This document shows, piece by piece, positions 20,651 to 30,824 of a stretch of DNA of 64,000 bases. The stretch's first letter is position 1, and each line of letters begins with the position of its first letter. The position numbers and the translations under genes are program-made. The DNA lies in contig RHPI01000401.1 of assembly GCA_009103225.1 (NCBI GenBank), positions 47,386 to 111,385 on the forward strand, given 5' to 3'. The stretch comes from Chlorokybus atmophyticus (lineage: Eukaryota; Streptophyta; Chlorokybophyceae; Chlorokybales; Chlorokybaceae). Below the pieces are notes generated by a model. It had not been told where the DNA came from. It made no database searches and saw nothing but the letters and a program-made list of their open reading frames with translations.

Positions 20651-21721
20651 GACGTCTTTCGTCTCTTGAAGCGTCGGCGAGGCTAAGTCGGCAGGTTGGG
20701 GTAGTGTGTTCAATCCGAATGCTGAGCGATGCGTGACTCGCGACAGCGCCACGTAGCAAAGGCCTTGGCAAAAGGCATTTCGGATGTCAATGTATGTAGT
20801 GTGATCTATAGTCATCACACGGCTTGACGTTCAAGAACCATGCATGGTCCTTCCACGGACCCCGCGGGCCATACATGGTCCGTCCCCGCGGACCACGAGT
20901 GTCTGGTCCGCGAGGGACGGACCGTCTATGGTCCTTTTGGGGCATCATATGGGTGGGGCATCATGGTCCATCATTATGATGCATGCCATGGCATTTGTGT
21001 GCGGTGACTGCATAACCTATTTGCATTGAGAATGTGCCTTTTCAGTAAGTTTGCCGTGGTTGGCGTAACAGTATTGCCGATAGCTTTATGTGACACGGAC
21101 TATTTTATCAACGTCATCAATTTTAACAAATATGGCTTTTACATTGCCGACAGTGTGTGTTATCTCAGTGACCATTCCTGTTGAACCGTTGGTGTATCCT
21201 CTACACGATCCGTATTCTTAAACACTACGCGCACCGATAGCGACAATAGATAACCTATAGTAGTTACCGTCACTGATAAATTAGGCGACGCATGCTATTT
21301 GCAATGAGGCTTCCGTGCACTTGCGTTTCAGTGGAATTGCTAATATGTTGCTGTTGTCGTAGAGGTATCGCAGTAATAAGTCATTGTAAAACATATTATC
21401 CGCAACGTGTGAACATATCACCGTCACATGCGTTGTTTCGGCGACTACGTTACCGAAGTCACTTACGCACGCGGATACAACGTTGTCGATAATGGCCGCG
21501 ATGGGTGGTTGCGTGCGTATCGTTCGTAAGAAATTCATGAACTCGATATCGCTTTGTTGACGAATCGATGTTGTACATTCGAATACGGTGGCACTCTCCC
21601 ATCGATGGCTTACTAATGTAGCGCAACGCTCGCAATTATTGCTGCGGTGGTGGCAAATGGCCGGTACTTCATGCGTATCATCTGCAAGGATCACTGTTAG
21701 GTTATTCAGAATCATGGGCAA
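20651..21721 (-). pseudogene. PIF1-like DNA helicase, C-terminal half, broken
   Basis: Superfamily 1 DNA helicase of the PIF1/RRM3 type, found in nuclear genomes, Helitrons and large DNA viruses. Readable minus-strand pieces in order are LTVILADDTHEVPAICHH (Walker B region), TTSIRQQSDIEFMNFLRTIR, and after a frameshift GSTGMVTEITHTVGNVKAIF and VKIDDVDKIVRVT. Then comes GYAVTAHKCHGM (motif V), an insertion (20816-20981), and TIDHTTYIDIRNAFCQGLCY and VALSRVTHRSAFGLNTLPQP (motif VI). Removing the insertion and one copy of its CAT duplication makes motif V run on in frame into TIDH. The Walker A half was not found upstream. No Helitron Rep or terminal signature was seen, so the source (Helitron, virus or host) stays open. 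Confidence 0.75.
20816..20981. mobile_element. Small palindrome-rich CACTA-like insertion inside the PIF1-like gene
   Basis: It begins cacacggcttgac, identical to the right terminal repeat of the element at 13946-16291. It then carries aaccatgcatggtcc, ccatacatggtccg and related palindromes. CAT occurs immediately before (20813-20815) and after (20982-20984). Its right end lacks the matching terminal repeat, so it is a truncated or internally rearranged copy. The exact restoration of helicase frame on removal fixes the borders. Confidence 0.7.
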
Positions 21722-22247
21722 TTTTGGGACCCCTTGATTCTTGACTATTCACGCCGTTGCGTCTTGATACTCATAACATGTGCGGTTTCATGCCATTTTC
21801 GTGAGAATATCCAATCGTTATCGTACTTTTTGTCCCATTTCTGCAAATCGAAATGGAGTTCTTCACCCATTTATGAATTGAGTATTCACGGTCGTTAGCG
21901 CGTGCTGCTAGCGACTTGCATGTTTATGGTGAATTGCGTTGAATAGGCGTGTTTTGGTAATCAAGACTTCAATGATGTGCGAATGCCGTGAACATTCCAC
22001 CACATCGTAAGCATTTCATGGTGGAAAGTGCTGAATAAGCACCCACAGCTATGGTTGTGTTGCTAAAAAACGTTTTGGTGAGTCAATACCGAAACTGTTC
22101 AACTATATTATATTACCATAACGGCATAGACGCCGCCATGGAATGGTGGACGTAAGTGTATATGCACGGTAAAACGGCGGGCACCGTACCAGGTCAGCGC
22201 CTTGGCCTGGTCTGATGGCTAGCCGGACGCATCCAGGCCGGCGAACC

Positions 22248-22279
22248 AATAACCAGGCCAAGCACTTGGCCTGGTTATT
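22248..22279. repeat. Perfect 15-bp inverted repeat with 2-nt loop
   Basis: The arms aataaccaggccaag and its exact complement are separated by CA. It sits about 50 bp before the copia element. Nearby accaggtcagcgccttggcc repeats the same theme, suggesting a foldback element into which the copia element inserted. Confidence 0.7.
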
Positions 22280-22330
22280 TTTGCCTGGTGGCGAAGTGGT
22301 GCGCAGGCCCTACGCCTACGTGGCCTTACC

Positions 22331-22747
22331 TGTTGAAGGTATCACATGGGTGATGCTTGTATCCGGTCAGCTTGCCCTCTACACAAGAGTCGAGAGTCGA
22401 AGGTATGGGCTGAGCACGTGGACTCCGGACTTAGCAAGATGGTCGAGCCAGGACGGACTCCGGACCAGATGCTGAGTAGAGCGTTGGGAGAAACCGCGTA
22501 GCTTTGTAGATACGTAAGCTTAGCAAGCGTGGCTTAGCTTGTTGGAAAGCTCTGGTGGTGAGCTAAACAGCGCAACTTAGAGCGCGTTGAAAGGCTGAGT
22601 ATTGCGCACGCGGTGCTTGCAAATGTAGACGTGTGTAGAAACTGGCGGGGTATAAAACCCCTGGACTTGTATGGCAGTAATGGCAGTAGCAGTCATGCTC
22701 TTGTGTTGATGTTGTTGGCGTGTCACTTGCACGTGTGTATGTCAACA
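22331..22747 (+). repeat. 5' LTR of the copia element, with TATA box
   Basis: Begins TGTTGAAGG and ends GTCAACA. A TATA box (tataaaa, 22651-22657) sits inside cggggtataaaacccc and should drive the element transcript. Confidence 0.9.
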
Positions 22748-22874
22748 GGTTATGGGCCCACACATGCTTGTGTAGGTTGATGGAGTGTGTTACGATTGTG
22801 TGAGTAGCTGTAATTGCTTGGTGGAATAGGTTGTAAAGTCTGCAAGTAGCAGAGGGGCAACCACGGCCACAAGC

Positions 22875-24455
22875 ATGGACGGCTTGAAGTTCACAATTGA
22901 ACCACTGGACGTTGACAACTACAACATATGGAGCGTGAAGATGGAGCTACTACTGGCCCACAAGGAGCTGTGGAAGTATGTGGATCCAGCGGAGGCAGTC
23001 CCTGTAGGCGAAGCGAGTGTCTGGCCAAAACAAGGGAGAAAAGCTTTGTCTTTTATAGGTTTGCACATGGCTGATCATCACCTGGTGCTGGTGAAGGAGT
23101 GCAAGAGTGCACAGGAGCTTTGAACGAAGTTGGATAGCCACTTCAAGTCGCGCAACATGGCGAGGAGACTGCAGCTCAGGCAGGAGCTCAACTCATTGCG
23201 CAAGGAGAGCGGGGAGCCCATTGTCAAGTTCATGGCGCGAGCGAAGGCGTTGTGGAGGGACTTGCTGGGTGTTGGCCATGAGCTCAAGGAAGTTGAGGTG
23301 GTGTGGACTGTGCTCTCAGGTTTGCCCAAAGAGTACAGGGTGGTTGTCACTATCTTGGAGTCTGGGAAGGAGGACTTGTCAATGGATGGGGTGACACCAA
23401 TGCTTCTTCAAGAAGAGCAGCGCTTGAGGAAGGAGGACGATGATGGGGAGGGAGCACCTGGAGGTGCTATGGCATTCACGTCATCATCGAAGCATCATGT
23501 GAGGAAGGGCTTTCGAGGCATCAACGTGGAGTGTTGGCAATGCGGGGAGCGTGGTCACATCAAAATGAAGTGTCCCAAGTTAAAGAAGGCTGATGGTGAG
23601 CATCGAGCGGTTGCTTTCCATGCATCGGATGAGGGAGCGGAGTATCCTGGGTGGGTGCTGGACACGGGAGCAAACAGGCATCTCACAAGCGACATGAGCA
23701 AGCTCACCAACCTCACTCCTTTACCTGAGCAAGTCACGCTGGATTTTGGGAACCGGCAGATGCTGGAAGCTGTTGCAAAGGGAGATGCCAATCTGAGGTG
23801 CAAGGTTGGTTGTATGGTGAAGGAGGTTGTGCTTAGGGATGTACTGTATGTGCCAGGTGCATGTGCTCGTTTGTTCTCAGTACGTAGAGCCACGATAGTC
23901 GGTGCAAGGGCTGTGTTTGATGCGGACAAGGCTCGTATAGAGCTTGGCGGTGTCACGCATGTAGTAGGCATCAACAGGGGTGGACTCTACTATGTGGAGG
24001 AGGACGGTGCGCATAAGGTTGTTGCAAAGACAAGGGTGGTCGAGAAGATAGCGTTTAAGACACCACAAGGTCATGGCAACAAGGAGGAGGCACAGAAGGT
24101 TGCTGTCACAAGGAGCTCGGAGCCCGTGGGAGCTGCAAAGAGCTACAAGGAAGCGCTGGCGAGCAAGGCGCAGCAAGTGAAGGTTAGCAAGGAGCATGTG
24201 CATGAAGAGCATCACAGAGACAAGGGCAAGAAGTTGAAGGCCAACTTAGGGGCCCGAGTTGCTGTGAAGGACAAGGTGTTCTCTACAAACAAGTTTCAAG
24301 CTTTGGTGGGAAGCGTGGAGGAGCTGGAGCAAGAGGAGGTAAAGAGCTTCCATGCCATCGTTCGGAAGAAGAAGAGAAGCAAGGATTGCGAATATGTTGG
24401 AGGTGTTGAAGACCAAGCTGCCCGCGTGGGAGTGTTGAAGGTATCACATGGGTGA
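22875..24455 (+). CDS. copia Gag-protease polyprotein with one nonsense codon
   Basis: From ATG 22875 the frame gives MDGLKFTIEPLDVDNYNIWS, the copia Gag (UBN2-type) fold, with ARRLQLRQELNSLRKESGEP further on. A CCHC zinc knuckle follows (CWQCGERGHIKMKCP, about 23533-23577), then an aspartic protease core (WVLDTGANRHLT, near 23655). The rest is a lysine-rich tail and the frame runs a few codons into the 3' LTR. The only lesion is a TGA at 23121-23123, where the family has Trp (QELW), explained by a single G-to-A change. The frame is otherwise open for about 527 codons. No polymerase domains follow. Confidence 0.9.
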
Positions 24456-24849
24456 TGCTTGTATCCGGTCAGCTTGCCCTCTACACAAGAGTCGAGAGTC
24501 GAAGGTATGGGTTGAGCACGTGGACTCCGGACTTAGCAAGATGGTCGAGCCAGGACGGACTCCGGACCAGATGCTGAGTAGAGCGTTGGGAGAAACCGCG
24601 TAGCTTTATGGATACGTAAGCTTAGCAAGCGTGGCTTAGCTTGTTGGAAAGCTCTGGTGGTGAGCTAAACAGCGCAACTTAGAGCGCGTTGAAAGGCTAA
24701 GTATTGCGCACGCGGTGCTTGCAAATGTAGACGTGTGTAGAAACTGGCGGGGTATAAAACCCCTGGACTTGTATGGCAGTAATGGCAGTAGCAGTCATGC
24801 TCTTGTGTTGATGTTGTTGGCGTGTCACTTGCACGTGTGTATGTCAACA
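24433..24849 (+). repeat. 3' LTR of the copia element
   Basis: 417 bp, same ends as the 5' LTR. The visible differences include gggttgagc for gggctgagc, tttatggat for tttgtagat, and ggctaag for ggctgag. It overlaps the last codons of the gag-protease frame. It is followed by the TTACC target duplication (24850-24854). Confidence 0.9.
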
Positions 24850-24854
24850 TTACC

Positions 24855-25585
24855 TGCGCTGCGGCGGCAAGGCCACGCAGGCTGTGCTGGTTAGACGAGT
24901 CCAATGGAGTTGCGCACAATATGAGAAAGCGCGGAACCCAAACAAAACTGCATACCAACTTGGCGACGCAATTGAAGAAAAAGTGACGAGCGTGTTTCAT
25001 GTTAGTTACGTCACTGTGAGTTAGCATAATTGAAATACTCTCGATTGCGCAGACATCTGTCTGAGCGGCTGCGGTGGAGGTGGAGGTGGAGATGGCGGCG
25101 GAGGTGACGGCTGGTGGCCGGCGGCACATCTCAAAGTGGAACAGTACTGCAGTGAATAGCTATGGCGGTTGACAATTGCTACATCTGGTGGGCGGCTGTA
25201 TGGTTGCAGCGGCTACGACCATGACACCAGGCGGCAGTAGCTGTGGCGGCATCAGGTATGCTTTGCGTGCCCAGCTGCCCCCATCAACATGATCGTCACT
25301 CCTACAAGAGGTTGCAAGGCCGCCGTCCGACTAACACCATTTTTTCAAACTTCGAAAGCTAGTTTAGGTTATGGTAGGATAGAGGCATAGTCACTCAACA
25401 TGGTAGGGGTTGTACATCTTGATTGGTAAGTTATATACTCTGTTCTTTGTCATCTGTGTATGCACGCACGCAACATGATGCACATGCGCACGCGCATGCA
25501 TGCTTGCATGCCTATACGCGTACTCATTGACACATGCACCCACACGCATACATCCGCACGAGTGCACACGCGGTGTGCTGAACGG
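24855..25585. other. Intergenic stretch with no gene seen
   Basis: Broken frames only. Near 25440-25575 there is CA/TGCA-rich simple sequence (gcatgcatgcttgcatgc). The start of this stretch, with the DNA left of the copia element, forms an imperfect palindrome (cgtggccttacc / ggcaaggccacg) that was the copia insertion target. Confidence 0.5.
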
Positions 25586-26494
25586 CTAGAACAGGGAGAG
25601 TAGTGGGGCAGAAGGAAGAGTCCGGGCTGCTCTCTCTACCATACGCATGATGTCTATTGCTGACAAAGTGAGCAAGGTCTCTGGTCCACCCTTCACTCCC
25701 AGTAGCAGGTCAGTACGAAGCCACAGGGTGTCTGCAAGGTTCAAGGGGTTGATTGCCAATGCTTGTGCCTCATGCGCACCATCGTCCATCCACAACCAAG
25801 CCGTCACCATAACCGATCTCCCTGTGTGAGTGATGTGCATGAAACTCACCACAAGGAAGTGAAGCAGTGTAGTGTTGGGGTCTAGTCCCAGTGTGCACAA
25901 GCCCAATTGACGCCCCGTGTCAAGAGCATCAGCGGACGCCCCCGTGTGGGTGGCAATTGGGAGAGATAAGAGAGGAGATGAAGAGCGTGACAAACCTACC
26001 CACCAAGCGTCCTTTCTCCACCTGTACACAGCTGCAGCAAGGTGAGGTGCTGCAGGGGAAGGGTCTGTGTCGGGTGTGGTGAGAGGGGGACGAGGGGGAC
26101 TGCCATCTTCCTCTTGCTGAACGTCCGTTGCCGCCTGTCCTTTGTCTCCATGCATATGCCAGCTCGGGGAGAGTGCGAGTGGGCGTGTTAAAAACCTCGA
26201 AGGCTGCACTAGAGAGGGGGGCATAGAGCCGGGTGGAGGGGCTTCCATGGCTTCATCCTCCTCTGCAAACTTGGGTGGTTGAGGTGGGGAGGGGCAGCTG
26301 TGGTCTGCCATCCATTGCCTTGCCGCATCCGCCAGCTGCTGCAGTGTGATATGACCGACAACGGACTTGCTTGTTTTCAAGGAAGATGTGGTCTCCCAGT
26401 TATCAAGATTCACCCATCGCTCATATGGGCCAGGAGGATACCTTGTGGTGGCGTCCACCATGATAGGGCAGACAAATAAAAAGAACAGGGGCAT
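25586..26494 (-). CDS. Orphan ORF of 302 codons, unknown function
   Basis: A single open frame from ATG 26494 (or 26461) to the stop at 25586. It starts hydrophobic (MPLFFLFVCPIMVD), then has RYPPGPYERWVNLDNWETTS and VVGHITLQQLADAARQWMAD, a proline-rich acidic middle (EAPPPGSMPPS), and a C-terminal half rich in Leu, Ala and Trp (LWMDDGAHEAQALAINPLNL). No domain is recognised. Its 5' end lies close to the left edge of a truncated chromovirus (about 26532), so it may be cut there. The length without stops in repeat-rich DNA favours a recent coding history; it could be part of an element or a host gene fragment. Confidence 0.4.
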   Translation of the reverse strand: MPLFFLFVCPIMVDATTRYPPGPYERWVNLDNWETTSSLKTSKSVVGHITLQQLADAARQWMADHSCPSPPQPPKFAEEDEAMEAPPPGSMPPSLVQPSRFLTRPLALSPSWHMHGDKGQAATDVQQEEDGSPPRPPLTTPDTDPSPAAPHLAAAVYRWRKDAWWVGLSRSSSPLLSLPIATHTGASADALDTGRQLGLCTLGLDPNTTLLHFLVVSFMHITHTGRSVMVTAWLWMDDGAHEAQALAINPLNLADTLWLRTDLLLGVKGGPETLLTLSAIDIMRMVERAARTLPSAPLLSLF

Positions 26495-26531
26495 TATCTG
26501 TCTTGCTTCTCACAGAAACCGCCGACAGCAG

Positions 26532-27960
26532 CACTGCCAGCCCGAGTGGACCGACCAGATTCTACAAGTGTTTTGTGAATCAAAGAAGGGTATGAAAGTG
26601 TTGCAAGAGCTGAAAAATGCAGCTACGGACACTAGTGGGCATTGGTCAATGCGCGACGGGCTGCTATGGCACCACGGGCGCTTGTACATCCCCAACGTCG
26701 CGCATATCCATGTGAAGTTGCTGAAGGAAGCTCGTGACGTGCCCATTGCTGGTCACCAAGGGTTGGAAAGGACTTTGGCAAGCTTAAAGCAGCGTTTTAC
26801 TGGCGAGAGATGCATCGCGATGTGCGCGATTACATGGCATTGTGCGACGCATGCCAAAGGGTGAAGGCAAGCAACCAAAAGCCAGGTGGGTTGCTGCAAA
26901 CCTCTCCCTGTGCCATTGTCCAAGTGGGAGCAAGTTATCATGGACTTTATCACGGGGCTACCAAAGACAAGACAAAAGAAGGGTACAACGCTATACTTGT
27001 GTTCGTCGACAAAACCAGCAAAATGGTACACTTGGCACCATGTGGTGAGTCTTGCACGGCACCGGAGGCAGCACACTTGTTCGTGAAGCATGTGTTTCGT
27101 TCTCATGGATCACCACAAAGCATTATGAGTGATCGCAACCCGCGCTTTACAAGTAAGTTTTGGGAGGCGCTGCATAGTGCACTGGGTACCACACTGAGGT
27201 TTAGCACGGCATTCCATCCGCAAACTGATGGGCAAACGGAGCGGGCCAACCGTGTGATTGAGGACATGCTGCGTTGCTACATTAACGCGTGACAAGACAA
27301 TTGGGCGGAGCTGCTTGAGTTGGTGGAGTTTGCGATCAACAACCACCACAATGCAAGCACAGGTGTCACTCCCTTCCTTATAAACTACGAGCAACATCCA
27401 TTGACACCGTTGACAGCATGGACGCCGCGGCAACATGACGTGCGTGTGGAAGCAGATGATGACTTCCTCACAAAGTGCGCGGACATTAATAAGGCAGCTA
27501 GGGAGGCGCTATTGGTGGCACAAAACAGGCCGAAGCAGTATGCGGACGCGCATCGCCGACACCTCACATTTTAAACAGGCAACATTGTGTTACTCTCCGT
27601 GAAGCATGTATAGGTGTGTACGAGAGTTCGCAAGCTGAATGAACGCTGGTTGGGACCATTTAAGGTCAGCAAAGTTATCTCGGACGTGGCGTACAAGCTG
27701 GAGCTACCCGACACCATGCGTGTGCACCCCGTATTTCACGTCTCCGTTCCAAAAGGCATATCGAGAACAACCGCCAAAAAGGCCACCCCCGGAAGTTGGC
27801 ACGGATGGTAAACCAGAGTGGGAGGTAGAAGACATCCTTGGTGAGAACTTTGTGCATGGCGTGCGCAAGTTCTTAGTGCAATGGAAGGGCTATCCATTGC
27901 ATGAAGCAATCTGAGAGCCAGAGGCACACTTCGATAATGCTTGAGACGTTGTGCGTGACT
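26532..27960 (+). pseudogene. Chromovirus integrase and chromodomain, broken
   Basis: Order: zinc-binding H2C2 part (GHQGLERTLASLKQRF then ALCDACQRVKASNQKPGG), core with catalytic Asp (MDFITGLPKT), second Asp (IMSDRNPRFTSKFWEAL) and Glu (HPQTDGQTERANRVIEDML). Then come LNERWLGPFKVSKVISDVAY and a chromodomain (EWEVEDILGENFVHGVRKFL, VQWKGYPL). Lesions: frameshifts near 26800 and 26900, TGA at about 27290 (Arg CGA in the other copy), TAA at about 27572, TAG at about 27611, a frameshift near 27750, and TGA for the chromodomain Trp near 27912. The TAA and TAG are shared with the other copy. Not functional. Confidence 0.85.
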
Positions 27961-28019
27961 ATCTTGTTCGACGCCAACCTTGCGAGCTTCGAGGACGAAG
28001 CTCACCTAGGGGGCAGGAG

Positions 28020-28674
28020 TGTAACATTCAAGGCCAAATTTCGTGATTTTCATGGCCATTTTAGGCCTTATTTGCGAGGTGTCATGTTTTTTATGACTTG
28101 TGGCGGATATTGGCGAGTTGCGAGTCTGCCGCAGATATCGACCGGCTCAGGGCCAGTCTGAAAGACGCCAAAAAACGGAGGGCTAGTTGAGAAGGGCTCG
28201 ACCAGATTTATAGAAGGGCCTGGCGCCAAGTAGTATAACTTGACCATATGAGCAGCAAATGAGGAGATTTTTGGTGCGTCTAGAAGTGTACTACAAGATT
28301 CTGCAAGAACATCGACGATTCTAGTTCCGTCGAGCGCTAGAATCGTTTAAACAGTAGCATGTGCAGACTGGTAGGTATAAGAGTGACATTCTACAATTTG
28401 CAATACAACCTTTAGCTCCCTAGTTTCTTGTTTGCAAGCTTGGTGGTTAGCAGAGGTTGCTAGCGTGTGTCCACCGATGTGTGCTTACTTGTGTGACGAT
28501 CCAAGGCGCCACACAAGTCGGTGTGTAGCTTTAAGCGCATGCGCGTGCGTACGCGATTGGCGAGGCGCGCGTGTGTGCTCGGCAGAGGGGGCAAGGTTCC
28601 GATGTGAATATCGGGTCTTGGTGAGAAGGTTGATTGGACCAACTCACAAGTAACAAGGCACGAGCACCGTCACA
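28020..28674 (+). repeat. 3' LTR of the truncated chromovirus
   Basis: 655 bp, TGTAACATT...CACCGTCACA, matching in inverse the LTRs of the element at 33607-39655. Arg/Cys-rich frames inside it are LTR sequence, not genes. Confidence 0.85.
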
Positions 28675-28689
28675 GGTGCTGCGTGAGAG

Positions 28690-28980
28690 ATGGCGCAGTA
28701 TTACGACAAACCGCCTGCGACTATGTTGGCGGATGTCAACTGCAACATTGACATAGCCATGGTTAAGGTGCGACGGATCGTGCGGCAAAAAGATGTGTAT
28801 GTGGAGCACCTGCAGATGACCATGTTTGCCAACAAGCTGGGCTTGTTAATCGGCTGCGTGACTGTTCAGCGCGAGCATGGGGAATGGGTGCCACGGCCCG
28901 GCAGCGCAGTTTGGGTTGGAAATAAAGAAGCCCCCAACTCAGTCCTGGAAGTGAGCAACACTGCTCCTGATGAGCCATAA
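28690..28980 (+). CDS. Small unrecognised ORF (96 codons) beside the chromovirus LTR
   Basis: Starts 15 bp after the LTR end. Reads MAQYYDKPPATMLADVNCNI, then KVRRIVRQKDVYVEHLQMTM and a basic/aromatic end (GEWVPRPGSAVWVGNKEAPN). No domain is recognised. Downstream to 29330 the frames are broken. It could be gag-like or the flank of a host gene. Confidence 0.25.
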   Translation: MAQYYDKPPATMLADVNCNIDIAMVKVRRIVRQKDVYVEHLQMTMFANKLGLLIGCVTVQREHGEWVPRPGSAVWVGNKEAPNSVLEVSNTAPDEP

Positions 28981-29429
28981 GCACTTTTGGCTCCTCAAGC
29001 CTGCAAGCACCGAACAATGGTCGTGGCCTAAGCATGAAGTGCCGCTGGAGGTAATAGACCTGGTCGGAGAGTGGCGGAATGGCGTTGCCAATCCCCCGCT
29101 ACCACCGGCTGCGACTTAGGGTGCTGCGCCAACGTCTCAGGCCTCGCCTTCGTGTGCTAGGCAAGAAGTAGCCAACGGTTCTGCACATCCTGCCTCCCCT
29201 CAACCACAGCCACATGCTCGCAATAACAATTCAGCACCCTCCCTTCCTGCCGCACAGATCACAAAAGACTTGCCGCTTTTATGGTCGATTTGTGGTAATG
29301 TAATGTCCCTTCCCGTTATATTCCCCCCCACTTAAAAACGCTGGCGTCCTCGGCAGCTGCTTCCCATCAGCTGGGGAATCATCCCAAGGGTCTGATTAGG
29401 GTCGGTCACCGGCCCCACCACCCAAGGAC

Positions 29430-29676
29430 AGGCCTGTTGTCGGGTCAAGGAGAGTCGAGGGTCACGCTGTCTCGGGCCGCTGCAGGGAAAGACATGCTGG
29501 CTAGCTCTGTTGCTGCAACATATTGTAACATGTAGCAAAAGTAAAAGATAACACAGCTTGTATAGCGAGGAGTGCTTGGTGGAGCTGCTCCGCTGTTGCT
29601 AAATAACACGGATATGTGGAGGTGGTGTCATCCTTAGTGTACATGCTGTGCTGTAGGACACACAGTCAACAAGCCA
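29430..29676. repeat. LTR-like repeat, copy R1
   Basis: About 247 bp, from aggcctgttgtcgggtcaag to cacacagtcaacaagccac. Copies R2 (30250-30502) and R3 (30745-30773, cut by the gap) are close relatives. Read on the minus strand the unit starts TGTTGACTGTGTGTCC right after a G-rich tract, as the 3' LTR of the PHD-type gypsy element would. The 29700-30245 stretch between copies shows no gene. Confidence 0.55.
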
Positions 29677-30249
29677 CTACTATATGTAGTGCTGTTTACA
29701 CAGTTCTTTGCATGCGGAACATCTGTTCAGTGGTTAAGTGAGGTGAATGAGCAAGCAACACGTGGATACTATGCCCTAACCAATGCCAACAAACACACCA
29801 CAACCAGGCACACCAAGCTCACAGCAATGACAAGCACTATGCACACGAGCATGCAAAAACCTCACATAGTGAGGGGTCTCTAAGTAATCGGGATGGCGTG
29901 TTCGCAGTTCAAGTCGCTTCACAAGCTCTTAGCTTTTTCACTCACAGTGTCACCAGCTGATCCGGTGAACACCATGACTACATAAACAAGTCAATAAGTC
30001 AAATTGTGACTGTTTTGAACATAAGATAACGATCATATCGAGGCTATTTCCACAGCGATCATCACTCGATATACAACACAACTTGTAACTGAACAGCTAC
30101 GCGCGGTGCCTTTGTAGGCTATGGTCGTGAGCTACTCCAGAGTCATGACCTAGCTACTGGTCACTGACGCGCGCGCGTTGGTATGCTGGTAGGCCAGGCG
30201 ATGGATTTGATGCAGGAATGCTCGATGAAGGCTGGTATGCGCGTGCAAT

Positions 30250-30502
30250 AGGCCTGACAGTTGTCGGGTCGAAGAGAGTCGAGGGTCACACTGTCTCGGG
30301 CCGCTGTAGGGACAGACATGCTGGCTAGCCCTGTTGCTGCAACATGTTGTAACATGTAGCAAAAGTAAAAAATAACCCAGCTTGTATGGCGAGGAGTGCT
30401 TGGTAGAGCTACTCCGATGTTGCTGAATAACACGGATATGTGGAGGCGGTGTCCTCCTTGGTGTACATGCTGTGCTGTATAACACACAGTCAACAAGCCC
30501 CC
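30250..30502. repeat. LTR-like repeat, copy R2, running into an assembly gap
   Basis: Matches R1 at 29430-29676 (gtcgggtcgaagagagtcga, cctccttggtgtacatgctg). It ends at the gap beginning 30503, and the right flank of the gap (30745-30773) repeats its final bases, so the gap holds at least one more unit. Probable LTR fragments of the gypsy element at 30825-40155. Confidence 0.55.
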
Positions 30503-30744
30503 NNNNNNNNNNNNNNNNNNNNNNNNNNNNNNNNNNNNNNNNNNNNNNNNNNNNNNNNNNNNNNNNNNNNNNNNNNNNNNNNNNNNNNNNNNNNNNNNNN
30601 NNNNNNNNNNNNNNNNNNNNNNNNNNNNNNNNNNNNNNNNNNNNNNNNNNNNNNNNNNNNNNNNNNNNNNNNNNNNNNNNNNNNNNNNNNNNNNNNNNNN
30701 NNNNNNNNNNNNNNNNNNNNNNNNNNNNNNNNNNNNNNNNNNNN
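30503..30744. other. Assembly gap in LTR-like repeats
   Basis: 242 Ns between two copies of catgctgtgctgta/catgctttgctgta...cacacagtcaac. A collapse of near-identical LTR copies is the likely cause. Confidence 0.9.
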
Positions 30745-30824
30745 CATGCTTTGCTGTAGGACACACAGTCAACAAGCCACCCCCCCCGAGCTTCTGGGCA
30801 GGTTCCAGCTCCAGAGCTCAGTTG

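Larger units (their letters stand above)
22331..24849 (+). mobile_element. Non-autonomous Ty1/copia retrotransposon (gag-protease only)
   Basis: Two 417-bp LTRs (22331-22747 and 24433-24849) run TGTTGAAGG...GTCAACA and are flanked by the 5-bp duplication TTACC. They differ at about four positions by eye, so the insertion is young. The interior has one gag-protease frame and no integrase, reverse transcriptase or RNase H, so it must be mobilised in trans. A related solo LTR is at 11257-11680. Confidence 0.92.
26532..28674 (+). mobile_element. 5'-truncated Ty3/gypsy chromovirus (integrase, chromodomain, 3' LTR)
   Basis: The + strand matches the right-hand part of the complete element at 33607-39655, from the RNase H-integrase junction (QPEWTDQI) to the end of the 3' LTR. 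A purine tract (ctagggggcaggag) precedes the LTR at 28020. Gag, protease, reverse transcriptase and the 5' LTR are missing. Confidence 0.88.

Noticed and set aside
20651-21721. Calling the PIF1-like gene a Helitron
   Set aside because: No Rep domain, no 5'-TC or 3' CTRR hairpin and no A/T host site could be shown, so only the helicase is claimed.
28432-28653. Arg/Cys/Thr-rich small ORFs here and at 33628-33837 and 39005-39232
   Set aside because: They are identical reading frames of the chromovirus LTR and recur wherever the LTR does.
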